This document shows positions 8,185 through 16,213 of a DNA stretch of 64,000 nucleotides, in pieces. The notes below the pieces were generated by a model. That model was not told the origin of the DNA. It did not search any database and saw only the letters and a program-made list of their open reading frames with translations. Made by a program: the position numbers and the translations under genes. Origin of the DNA: an uncultured Clostridia bacterium (GTDB lineage Bacteria; Bacillota; Clostridia; Christensenellales; Borkfalkiaceae); NCBI GenBank assembly GCA_944328495.1, contig CALVHR010000005.1, forward strand, positions 1 to 64,000. Reading direction: 5' to 3'. Numbering within the stretch: position 1 is the first letter of the stretch; every line of letters begins with the position of its first letter.

Positions 8185-10080
8185 TTATTTTTTCGCCGCC
8201 GCGCTGTCCGCGGCGGCACGGCTATCCTCTTTTTCCCGCTTCTGCGCGCCGTGCGCACGCAAATGCGCCTCAAACCGCGCCTTCGCGCCCGCGTCCCCGC
8301 TAAATTCGTCCGATAGCAGAAAACGGGTATGTTCGGTAACGTGCGCGCCGTCATCATCATAAAAATCGACGGAAACTTCTTCGCGCAGCATGCGCAGATT
8401 CTCCTCCGCCGCCTTGTTCGCGTGCATCGTATATAACCCGCGCGTACTGTCAAGATTCCCGAATCCCAGCGCGTCCAGAACGCGCTCGCGGGTATCTTCG
8501 GAAATCTTTCCGTCCTCGCCCGCCAAAAGCCCGGCATTGTACATCTCATAAATGAGCGTGCGCCGTTTGGCAGGCGAATCGGCTTCGTCGGTATCCGCCT
8601 CGAACACGACATCGTCCGAAGATATGTCGCCCGACGAAAAATAATAAATCTCCACCTTTCTCCCCTCGCCCGTCATGCGCATCAGACGATTTTTGCCGGC
8701 AAACTGACGCATCAGCCGAAGTATATGTTTGCCCACCTTCTTCACGGCGCGCTTGATACTGTCCGTTGTGACGGCAAGGCGGGTATCGTCGAGATCGATC
8801 AAAAGCTGCAATCCCGTCGCACTCGATACATTGGTGCGGTTATACGAATTGGAACTGATCTCGCTCACGCCGCTGACAAGAATAAATTCGTCGAGCAGAC
8901 GCTCCTCCTCGGAATGGAATTCGGACGGCATGCTGTCCGCGCCCAGAACTTTGGGCGGCGTCGAGCCCTGACGGTACACAATGACCTTACCGGGCACCAG
9001 CCCGTCTTCAAGCAGCTCTTCGGTATCTACCGACCCGTCCTCCACCGCGACCACTCCCATCGTGAGGCGATTCAAAAATTCGTGTTTGCGGTTTTTGACC
9101 GCATTGAACGCGCGCTGGACGGGAATCATGCGATCGATCACGCTTCCGCCGAAAAACGCGCCCGAAAGTTCGATCGCGCACTGTTTTACGAACGGATATG
9201 TGCGCGTGCCGTTTTCGCCGTTGCGGTAAGGCAAATCCCCGTAAAACACCAGCGAATCGCCCGCGATCACGATCAGCCTGCCGTTCGGGAATTGCACGCC
9301 GGGTTTTTCATAATATTCGATGACCAATTCACTGTTTTTGAGCACGTTGCGCGAGCTTGCTCCCGCCCCGCCCATAAAATTGGACGCAGCCGAATACGGC
9401 GCAAGCGAAAATTCCTCAATATCCCTGCCCGCCACGCGCACGCCATAGCTCTCTTCGATCTCCGCAACGGGCATCGCCTTCGCATGAATGATGCTGCCCT
9501 GCTCTTCCACCTGCTCACAGGCAAGGTTTTCGGGATAGATCTCGAAGGGAGATACCGCGGCGACACGCACCGTCCCTTCCCGCGCGGCATTGATCCCGCC
9601 CAAAATGCGCCCGCCGCGCGCGTCCCACAGGATTTTGTAAAACGCCGTGCCGCACGTTTCGCTCCAGACCGTCGCGCGGGAAATGATCTCGTCAAACGCA
9701 CATTCGTCGCATACCGAGGCGAGCACGTTGGACGAAAGTTTCGCCGTGCGCAGGTCGCTCTCCTCTCCCGTGGCCGCCCGTACCGTCATTTTCGGGCGCA
9801 CCCGCGCCAGCTTGGCGCAACGCGTGTCGATGGCAGGCGCAATGTGGTTGAATACCCGTCGGTACTGCCAGTAATAGCGCGGCTGCTCCTCTTCCAGCTC
9901 CCCTGCCGCGTTGATGCCCATGTACTGGTTTCCCGACAAAAAATTCATGTTCAGTTCCCAGCCCCTCTCCAACAGGCGGCGCTCTTCCTGCCGCGCCTTG
10001 AAGATCTCTTTGATCTCGTGCACGGTGCGCTCTTCAAATTTTTTGTCAAAACGCTCCGTTTTTTCTCGCCTCTGTTTCAA
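8185..10080 (-). CDS. Phage portal protein (P22-like)
   Basis: A 631-residue portal protein, close to the size of P22-family portals. The N-terminal helical region contains LNMNFLSGNQYMG, followed by YWQYRRVFNHIAPAIDT and RPKMTV, signatures of this portal class. A dodecamer would form the DNA channel at one capsid vertex and dock the terminase. The start is TTG at 10080, with GGAGGAG 5-8 bases upstream; the TTG overlaps the TGA of the 87-residue gene before it (TTGA). The C-terminus is Ala/Lys-rich. No frameshift or truncation is seen. Confidence 0.86.
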   Translation of the reverse strand: MKQRREKTERFDKKFEERTVHEIKEIFKARQEERRLLERGWELNMNFLSGNQYMGINAAGELEEEQPRYYWQYRRVFNHIAPAIDTRCAKLARVRPKMTVRAATGEESDLRTAKLSSNVLASVCDECAFDEIISRATVWSETCGTAFYKILWDARGGRILGGINAAREGTVRVAAVSPFEIYPENLACEQVEEQGSIIHAKAMPVAEIEESYGVRVAGRDIEEFSLAPYSAASNFMGGAGASSRNVLKNSELVIEYYEKPGVQFPNGRLIVIAGDSLVFYGDLPYRNGENGTRTYPFVKQCAIELSGAFFGGSVIDRMIPVQRAFNAVKNRKHEFLNRLTMGVVAVEDGSVDTEELLEDGLVPGKVIVYRQGSTPPKVLGADSMPSEFHSEEERLLDEFILVSGVSEISSNSYNRTNVSSATGLQLLIDLDDTRLAVTTDSIKRAVKKVGKHILRLMRQFAGKNRLMRMTGEGRKVEIYYFSSGDISSDDVVFEADTDEADSPAKRRTLIYEMYNAGLLAGEDGKISEDTRERVLDALGFGNLDSTRGLYTMHANKAAEENLRMLREEVSVDFYDDDGAHVTEHTRFLLSDEFSGDAGAKARFEAHLRAHGAQKREKEDSRAAADSAAAKK

Positions 10081-10340
10081 TGTTTCTCCTCCTCCGTCAG
10101 AAGGCGCAAAAGCCGCTCTTTTTCCGCAGCAAGCTGTTCATCCGTCATCGTGCGCAGCGAGCCTTGCTCCTCCATCAGCATTTTCGCCGCCTGAATATCC
10201 GGCGGCACGATTTTTTTGCTTATCTTGCGTTTCAGAAGCACCGCCTCGCCTTCGTTGAAGCCGTATTCTTCCACAACTTCGTCCGCTTCGAAGCCGAGCG
10301 CGCGCTTGCGAAGCGCCGCTTTTACTTCCTCTTCACTCAA
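10077..10340 (-). CDS. Small phage protein between terminase and portal
   Basis: An 87-residue charged helical protein with the pattern ALGFEADEVVEEYGF and VPPDIQAAKMLME, seen in small proteins next to terminase genes in clostridial phages. It may be a terminase small subunit-like or accessory packaging factor; this is inferred from position and the PPDIQAA motif only. The start is TTG at 10340 with AGGTG upstream. Its stop overlaps the portal start. Confidence 0.6.
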   Translation of the reverse strand: MSEEEVKAALRKRALGFEADEVVEEYGFNEGEAVLLKRKISKKIVPPDIQAAKMLMEEQGSLRTMTDEQLAAEKERLLRLLTEEEKH

Positions 10341-10358
10341 AACAACACCTCTTATTCG

Positions 10359-11792
10359 CTACAAACTGCCCTTCCTGCCCCGTCCGTGCATCAGACGCGC
10401 CTTGTCCTTTTGCACATCCGTCAAGACCGCGGCGGGCGCCTGCCTGTGCGGCTTGGTCATCAGATAATAGCGCATTTCGTCCAGCGCGTGATCGTCCCGC
10501 TTTTTCGGTACGTCGCCCTCGCCCCAAAAGTATCCTTTGATCTCCCGGATCAGATTGACGCAGTTTTCAAAAATATACAGTTTCGGCCGTCCGTTTTCCG
10601 CTTTCAGATAACTCTTTACGCGCGCAATTCCCGCAAACAGGTTTTTATCCACATTCGCATTCACATTGATCCCGCGTTCATAAAACAATTCACTCACGCT
10701 CTTGCTCCCCGCAAGCGTGCGCTGGTTTGCCGCCGAATCGATGAGCGCGCACAGCCGTCCCTTGAAATCGGTATGCCATCCCAACCGCGCACTGATCTCC
10801 TTGATCTTTTCGGCGTGGTAATCGATGTCGCGCTTCGCTTCATAATGTTCCGCCACCACATACACGTTCCCGTCGAAGTCTACGCAATACCAATGCGCCG
10901 AAAGCGGGTTGTTCAAACCCGGGTCGATGGATATATTGTCTTGCCACTCGAACGGAACGGAAAACGGCGCAATTACGTGCGTACGTTCATCGAATTCCGG
11001 GTACACGAGCCCCTCATTGACACAAAATTTTCCGTAGCGGCGGCTTTCTAACTGCTTTGGATCGAGCGCGCTTTCCAAAAGGGCGATCTCGCTTTTTTTC
11101 AGGTACGGATTGTCTCCCCATTCCATGAATTCGTACCAAACCTCGGGATTGTTGCCACGGTTCATATAAATTTCGTCGAAGATGAACGTCAAGCCTTTGA
11201 GCGGGGTCATCGTACCGAAAATATCTCCCGCCCGATCCATCACGCGCATGCGGCATTCGTCGTATATGTCCTTGGGCGGCTCCTCGTCAAACCAGACAAA
11301 ATCCAGCGAAGCTCCCTGGAATTTTTCCCTGCCCTGATCGCAGCTCTTAAAGCCGATCACCGAAATCCCACCGAACACGTTTTTGATGCGGATCTGGTCA
11401 ATCACTCCCGACGGAGAACCGCGTTTGCCCGAAAGCATGGTCACTTCCTCGATCCAATCGGGATTCAAATACTGCAGTATTTTTTTCTGGGCAACGTCGC
11501 GCTGGACCTGCTGGGAAAGAGAAACCACCCAGCCGAACACGTCTTTGCGGTTCTTGCGGTACGGATGCACGCCGCGCGCCATGTATACGCATTCCACTGC
11601 GCCGCATTCCGTTTTTCCGCTGCGGTTGCCGCCGAAGACCCATCGGTTGCGCTTGCGGCATTTGTGGAACGCGATCTGTTTTTTGTGTTTCTTTCGCCCC
11701 GTATTGTACCGCGACAGCGCATCCCCCTCCGCCCGCCGCGCCTGTTCCGCCTCGATTTGCAATATCCTTTCTACAATTTCATTTCCGTGCAT
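10359..11792 (-). CDS. Phage terminase large subunit (TerL)
   Basis: DNA-packaging ATPase and nuclease. From the ATG at 11792 the product is 477 residues. Walker A GGNRSGKT lies at 54-61, Walker B is FVWFDEEP, and the coupling motif is GTMTP. The RNase H-like nuclease acidic residues lie in SIDPGLNNP, ALIDSAAN and DDHALDEMR, so both activities look intact. The start is uncertain: GGGAG lies 20 bases before this ATG, and an in-frame TTG (11810) lies only 2 bases after it. The open frame extends to 11867. It diverges from the plus-strand gene at 11887; their -10 boxes overlap. Confidence 0.9.
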   Translation of the reverse strand: MHGNEIVERILQIEAEQARRAEGDALSRYNTGRKKHKKQIAFHKCRKRNRWVFGGNRSGKTECGAVECVYMARGVHPYRKNRKDVFGWVVSLSQQVQRDVAQKKILQYLNPDWIEEVTMLSGKRGSPSGVIDQIRIKNVFGGISVIGFKSCDQGREKFQGASLDFVWFDEEPPKDIYDECRMRVMDRAGDIFGTMTPLKGLTFIFDEIYMNRGNNPEVWYEFMEWGDNPYLKKSEIALLESALDPKQLESRRYGKFCVNEGLVYPEFDERTHVIAPFSVPFEWQDNISIDPGLNNPLSAHWYCVDFDGNVYVVAEHYEAKRDIDYHAEKIKEISARLGWHTDFKGRLCALIDSAANQRTLAGSKSVSELFYERGINVNANVDKNLFAGIARVKSYLKAENGRPKLYIFENCVNLIREIKGYFWGEGDVPKKRDDHALDEMRYYLMTKPHRQAPAAVLTDVQKDKARLMHGRGRKGSL

Positions 11793-11850
11793 ACGACAAA
11801 ATCCGTGCAAAACTCCCTGCTTTTCCCCGCATGCGCGCGCCTTTTTATTG

Positions 11851-11880
11851 TATAATCGATAGCACACAAAATACGGAGGT
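11851..11880 (+). promoter_or_regulatory. Promoter -10 and SD of plus-strand SH3-like gene
   Basis: TATAAT at 11851-11856 and GGAGGT at 11875-11880, with the ATG at 11887. The -35 is weak. On the minus strand the same bases give a -10-like TACAAT that could serve the terminase gene, so opposed transcription starts may interfere. Confidence 0.5.
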
Positions 11881-11886
11881 CCGTTT

Positions 11887-12591
11887 ATGAAAAAACTGCT
11901 TTCGGCGCTCGCCCTGATCTGCGCCCTGGCCTTTTTACCGATACATAACGTCCGTGCCGAAGAGACTGCTTCGGTCTATGCGCGCATCGTGCAGGCGGGT
12001 ACCTACCTGTACGGCGAAGCCAATGCCGATTCGGGACTCTTCATCCTGCCAAAAACCTATTTCGTAAAAATCACGGGCGATGCGGGAAGCTACTACGCGG
12101 TAGAGTATCTTTCGGATACGCAGCAGCGTTCGCCCGTACGCGGATACTGTCTGAAAAGCGACGTCAGCGCCGTCGATTATACGCCGCAAACCCCCTTTCT
12201 CGTCTATTCCGTAGACGTAACCTTCCGTACCGATTCCGATAGCTCCCTTCCCGACGGATTTTTGACCGATTACACCCTGACGGCTTCCTTTTACGGCACC
12301 TTTTTATACGGTTCGGCAACGTATTATTACGTTGAACTGGAAGGCGAATTCGGTTATGTGCCCGCTTCCGCATGTTCCGCGCTTTCTTACCCGGAAAATA
12401 CCGAACATACTGAAACGGAAGAACAGCCTCTTCCCGATGAAACCCCGCAGGAAAGCGGACTGGGCGCCGTCAACATCGTTCTCATCTGTGCCCTCGCCGT
12501 GGCGGCGCTCGGCGCCATCTATTTTCTGTTCCGTCCCGCAAAACCTTCCATCCGCGACCCGTTCTCGGATGATGCGGAGGATCCCTACTGA
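11887..12591 (+). CDS. Exported, membrane-anchored SH3-like protein
   Basis: A 234-residue protein: signal peptide (1-24, ending VRAEE), two beta-rich SH3-like segments (about 27-75 and 130-165; note EGEFGYVPASAC), an acidic Glu/Thr/Pro linker, one transmembrane helix (about 192-212) and a short cytoplasmic tail. It would face the cell wall. The C-terminal layout matches the large protein encoded at 13478-16081, so they are probably related. It lies inside the phage module on the opposite strand and overlaps the 3' end of the regulator gene tail to tail by 7 bases. Confidence 0.72.
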   Translation: MKKLLSALALICALAFLPIHNVRAEETASVYARIVQAGTYLYGEANADSGLFILPKTYFVKITGDAGSYYAVEYLSDTQQRSPVRGYCLKSDVSAVDYTPQTPFLVYSVDVTFRTDSDSSLPDGFLTDYTLTASFYGTFLYGSATYYYVELEGEFGYVPASACSALSYPENTEHTETEEQPLPDETPQESGLGAVNIVLICALAVAALGAIYFLFRPAKPSIRDPFSDDAEDPY

Positions 12592-13124
12592 GCCTCCCCG
12601 CCCCTTCGCAAGCCGTTCCTTCCTGCGCAATGCAGTTCGGCGTGCGAACGCTTGTCCACCAGCGCCTCCGTACTTCCGCGCACGCTTTCCAATGCCGCCA
12701 TCATGTACGGAACCCCCGAAAAAGTATGTAAAAACCATTCCTCACTCAGCCCCGCACGCAAAAACAAACTGTTCAGTTTGCCCGCAAGGCGCTTTTGCCG
12801 CCGAAAATACGTCCGCTCGCAATACCTCACCGTAAAATCGGAAAATTCCCCGACAAGCACCTTCTTTCTGCGAAAATATTTGTATTCCAGCAGATATTTT
12901 TCTTCGCGCGTCAGCTGCTCCATGACCTTGTCCGTATCCTCTTTGAGCGCCGCAAAACAGTCCCGCACGTACAGATAGTCCAAAATCTTCTGCGCACACG
13001 CTTCGGCCGATTCCTTCCCGCTGTACGACGCCCGTGCCTTTGCCTCGACGATCTTGCCGATGTCTTCCGTCAGCCTCGCCAGTTTCGGATACAAAAACAG
13101 TATCACCTTCTGATAGTCTTTCAC
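12585..13124 (-). CDS. Probable phage-type transcription regulator (ArpU/sigma region 4-like)
   Basis: From the GTG at 13124 (AGGAGG at 5 bases) the product is 179 residues; the longer open frame to 13184 lacks an SD. The N-terminal half is helical (KVILFLYPKLARLTEDIGKI). The region LTREEKYLLEYKYFRRKKVL followed by YCERTYFRRQKRLAGKL resembles the helix-turn-helix of ArpU/sigma-70 region 4-like late-gene activators of Gram-positive phages. It is the first gene of the minus-strand phage module, and a LexA-like box lies upstream. The C-terminal 40 residues are basic and low in structure. Assignment is by pattern only. Confidence 0.55.
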   Translation of the reverse strand: MKDYQKVILFLYPKLARLTEDIGKIVEAKARASYSGKESAEACAQKILDYLYVRDCFAALKEDTDKVMEQLTREEKYLLEYKYFRRKKVLVGEFSDFTVRYCERTYFRRQKRLAGKLNSLFLRAGLSEEWFLHTFSGVPYMMAALESVRGSTEALVDKRSHAELHCAGRNGLRRGGEAQ

Positions 13125-13230
13125 CTGCGCCTCCTTTCTTGCCGCCTTATGATTTTTCCTCATTCGTTCCGCCCGCAAAACCATTATTGCACGGCTTCCT
13201 GCGTTTTTACAGTTTGACTGACAAAAAATA

Positions 13231-13244
13231 CGAACATTTGTTTG
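13231..13244. promoter_or_regulatory. LexA-like operator
   Basis: CGAACATTTGTTTG matches the Gram-positive LexA pattern GAAC-N4-GTTC at seven of eight core positions and sits in a wider palindrome whose arms read ATACGAACA and TGTTTGTAT. It lies about 107 bases upstream of the phage regulator start. Confidence 0.5.
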
Positions 13245-13352
13245 TATTTTTTTCTATAGTAAAATATTAAACAGGCATACGTTTGCCTGTTTGGTAAAAT
13301 TTTCCATGAAATTAAGAAATTTTTGGCGCATCGGGGAAATATAAAAAATTTG

Positions 13353-13381
13353 TCGACAAACGCGGAATATTATGGTATAAT
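13353..13381 (+). promoter_or_regulatory. SigA-type promoter with extended -10
   Basis: -35 TCGACA (13353-13358), 17-base spacer, TGG directly before -10 TATAAT (13376-13381). It drives the large plus-strand propeller/SH3 gene. Confidence 0.75.
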
Positions 13382-13477
13382 GATTTTGTATATTGTACGG
13401 GCGCGCAAGCGCGCGTGAAAAAGGCAAATGCGCACGCATACGCAAAAGAGTGTATCGGCGCGGGCATGGGGATGCGA

Positions 13478-16081
13478 ATGAAGAAGAGCATAATGGCTTT
13501 AATACTGATCATCGGACTTATGGCGGCGCAATGCGGCGTCTTTTCCGCATACGCGCAAGAGAGTGAAACCGCAGCACGATCGGACGGGCAAACCGCATCG
13601 TACGAGCTGTTTCTTCCCGAAACATACGAACAATACCTGGAATTGGATGCACCTTCGGACATTGCGCTCTCGGAGGACTACATCGCGATCGCAGACCAGC
13701 CGCGTTCGGGAAATTCGGTGATCTACGTATTGCAAAAAAGCGCCGCGCGCTATGTATGTTATCAGCACAACAATAACAATGCGATCTCGGGACTGAATTT
13801 TTATTATGCGGAAGACGGATCTGTTTACCTGTTCTTTTTCGGAGCGATCGGTACGGTATCCTGGCTCAATTGTGAAGACTCTGCCCAAAGCGGCGTCGTC
13901 GATACGTCCATTCGCCCCTATTCCATGATCATCAACGGCAAAGATATTTATTATACACAGGCAAACGACACCTATTCGGACGTATATCACTCCACGATCG
14001 AAGAGACAGACGGCGGATTTCGTATCGAAGAACCGAACACGCCTTTGCAAAGCAACCTTTCGGGAAATTCTGCTTTTTCCGAATACAACGGCAATGTGTA
14101 CCTCGCAAACGGAAAACAGATCTATACGTGTTCGGCAAACGGCCTTGTTGCCTGGTATTCCCTTTCGCTCAACAGCGTTTCCAGCTTTGCGATCACGGCG
14201 ACCAACGAAAAACAGATCGTTTATATCGGCGCCGAAAACATGTACGTCAACGACGATCCGAACAAGACCTTTCTCGGCGAATTTTCTGTCGTAAAGCTGT
14301 ATGACGGGAAAATTTTTGTCATTGAAAATGATAAAGTCCGTCAGTTTGACCTGACTTCTTCGTCGTTCACAGAATATATGATCGGGAAATTTTCCGATTA
14401 TTCCAACCGTCTCGACGATGCGCGGGATATTTCTTCTTACGGAAACAAAACGGTTATCGCCGATTACGGCAACGGCCGCGTAAGTGTGTACGGCGAAGAT
14501 TTCGAAATGTTTTCCATGCAGTACCCTGCCGACCTGGTCTGCGCAGGCGAAGATTACTTCCTCGCCGCGGCGGGATCGGTCGCGTACCTGTATGACTATA
14601 CGGATCCTGCGCAAGCGGTAGAAACTTTCAACCTCGGTTCTGCAGCCGTCGGCATTGCGTATTCGTTCGGCAAATTCTATATTGTCACGTCGAGCGGTTC
14701 GCACACCTATGAAATCGACGCATCAACCCGCACGGTCACGGGTTCGGGAACCCCGAACATCACATCCCCGCTGAACCTTACCGCCGACTTATACGGCAAC
14801 CTCTATGTTTTGACCGCGAACGGACAGGTCAATCGCTATACCCGCGATCGGTTCCTGTCGCAAACGACGGCGTCTTCCGAACTCGTCGCGCAGTTCGGCG
14901 ACGGCGTGCACGATCTGTTTGTCGACTATTCCGGCACCGTTTACGCCGCTTCGGACAGCGCGATCTATGTCGGAAGTTCCGAATTTAAAATCGACGCCGC
15001 CCTAAACCAAGCGGTCTACAGCGCCGAACAGAAAACCATCAAAGCATTTACCTTCGAACAGGAAGGAGGCACCCTGTGCATCCTCTCCGACGGATTTGTC
15101 GTCAAAACCGATCTCGGCGAAAACGCACCGAAATCGCTGAAAAACATTTCGGCAGAAGGGCTGTACGATACCATCCATTCTGCGGCAAACGCACAGAGCG
15201 CGCAAGGGCTGTATGTGACCGTTCCGGCAGGCTCGACAATGCTTTCACTCAATGCGCAGACGATGGATGAAAACACCACGGTGATTGCCTATTCCGATTA
15301 TTTCAAACTGGACGCAGACCGCGCGGGCATACGCATTGCAGAACTGGACGGCGCAGGCACTGTGGTCGCATTCTTTGAATATGTTCCCGAACAAAAACCG
15401 AACGGCGAGAGCGAATACTCCCCCACACAGCGCAATTACACGCTCTGCCTCGTGCTCGGCGATGTCGAAGAACAATCGGTCGGGGGAGCTTTCAACGACA
15501 TTGCGGATTATACGGGTTATACCACCAATGCAGTCGGCCTGTATCGCTTCCCGACCATGTCGCTCGGAAAAGAGAACAACCCCGTAACGACGCAGATCCT
15601 CTCCAAAAACCAGGCAGTGACCGTTCTTGCAAAACTTAACGGAAATGTCGACGGCGGTTCTGCCGCATACGGACTGGACAGCGACTACTATTTTGTAAAG
15701 ACGCAGGAAGGCGCATACGGATTTGTTCCCGCGCGTTATGTACTCCCCTATAATCCCGCTCCAGAAGGAAGCATTGACTTTTCTTACAGGAATCTTGCCA
15801 AAGGGAAAAGCGTAACGCTGTACGCCGAGGACGGAACGCCCTTGACGCTTTCCGACCGCGAACAGCTCAAAGTTTACGGCACGGCGGACGAAAACGGAAT
15901 GATCTATGCCGAATACACCGCAGAGGACGGCAAGCTGTATGCGGGCACCATCGAAGAGAGCGCATTGTACCGCGCGCGCGAATCGGTCGTGATCGTATTG
16001 GTCGCCGTAATGCTGGTCACGGCAGCGGTGCTTTCCAGCGTCTGTTACCTGATCTTGCGCAAACAGCCGACCTTGCAGTAA
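13478..16081 (+). CDS. Exported beta-propeller/SH3-like membrane-anchored protein
   Basis: From the ATG at 13478 the product is 867 residues: signal peptide (1-29, ending AYAQES); a long beta-propeller or NHL-like region of repeats (IYVLQKS, VYLANGKQIYTCS, LYVLTANGQVNRY); SH3-like segments (SDYYFVKTQEGAYGFVPARY); one transmembrane helix near the C-terminus; and the tail LRKQPTLQ. It is probably a type I envelope protein with a large outer domain. An earlier in-frame GTG (13415) lacks an SD; GGGG lies 6 bases before the chosen ATG. It shares its C-terminal design with the smaller plus-strand gene at 11887. Function unknown. Confidence 0.75.
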   Translation: MKKSIMALILIIGLMAAQCGVFSAYAQESETAARSDGQTASYELFLPETYEQYLELDAPSDIALSEDYIAIADQPRSGNSVIYVLQKSAARYVCYQHNNNNAISGLNFYYAEDGSVYLFFFGAIGTVSWLNCEDSAQSGVVDTSIRPYSMIINGKDIYYTQANDTYSDVYHSTIEETDGGFRIEEPNTPLQSNLSGNSAFSEYNGNVYLANGKQIYTCSANGLVAWYSLSLNSVSSFAITATNEKQIVYIGAENMYVNDDPNKTFLGEFSVVKLYDGKIFVIENDKVRQFDLTSSSFTEYMIGKFSDYSNRLDDARDISSYGNKTVIADYGNGRVSVYGEDFEMFSMQYPADLVCAGEDYFLAAAGSVAYLYDYTDPAQAVETFNLGSAAVGIAYSFGKFYIVTSSGSHTYEIDASTRTVTGSGTPNITSPLNLTADLYGNLYVLTANGQVNRYTRDRFLSQTTASSELVAQFGDGVHDLFVDYSGTVYAASDSAIYVGSSEFKIDAALNQAVYSAEQKTIKAFTFEQEGGTLCILSDGFVVKTDLGENAPKSLKNISAEGLYDTIHSAANAQSAQGLYVTVPAGSTMLSLNAQTMDENTTVIAYSDYFKLDADRAGIRIAELDGAGTVVAFFEYVPEQKPNGESEYSPTQRNYTLCLVLGDVEEQSVGGAFNDIADYTGYTTNAVGLYRFPTMSLGKENNPVTTQILSKNQAVTVLAKLNGNVDGGSAAYGLDSDYYFVKTQEGAYGFVPARYVLPYNPAPEGSIDFSYRNLAKGKSVTLYAEDGTPLTLSDREQLKVYGTADENGMIYAEYTAEDGKLYAGTIEESALYRARESVVIVLVAVMLVTAAVLSSVCYLILRKQPTLQ

Positions 16082-16098
16082 AAATCGATTTGAAATAT

Positions 16099-16134
16099 AA
16101 AACGCCTGTTCGTTGAAAAACGAACAGGCGTTTT
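16099..16134 (+). terminator. Rho-independent terminator, bidirectional
   Basis: A perfect 16-bp stem (16099-16114/16119-16134) with a GAAA loop, running into T on the plus strand. The A-rich left flank also gives a U-tract for the minus-strand gene ending at 16214. Confidence 0.9.
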
Positions 16135-16213
16135 TGGCGTTGCAGGTCTGATTATTTTCTTGCGTGTACACTTTTTGCGATAACGCTATCAGGTTTTGCG
16201 TCCCTGTAAAGCG

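Larger units (their letters stand above)
13125..13477. other. Regulatory intergenic region between phage regulator and SH3-like gene
   Basis: This 353-base divergent region holds, in order: the leader of the minus-strand regulator; the LexA-like box (13231-13244); a 9-bp inverted repeat (13269-13277/13284-13292, AAACAGGCA and TGCCTGTTT); the plus-strand promoter (13353-13381); and a GCGCGC-AA-GCGCGC palindrome (about 13400-13413). No further gene is seen. Confidence 0.6.

Noticed and set aside
4037..13124. Complete functional prophage
   Set aside because: No integrase, repressor, replication, tail or lysis genes and no att repeats recognised; only a head module is supported.
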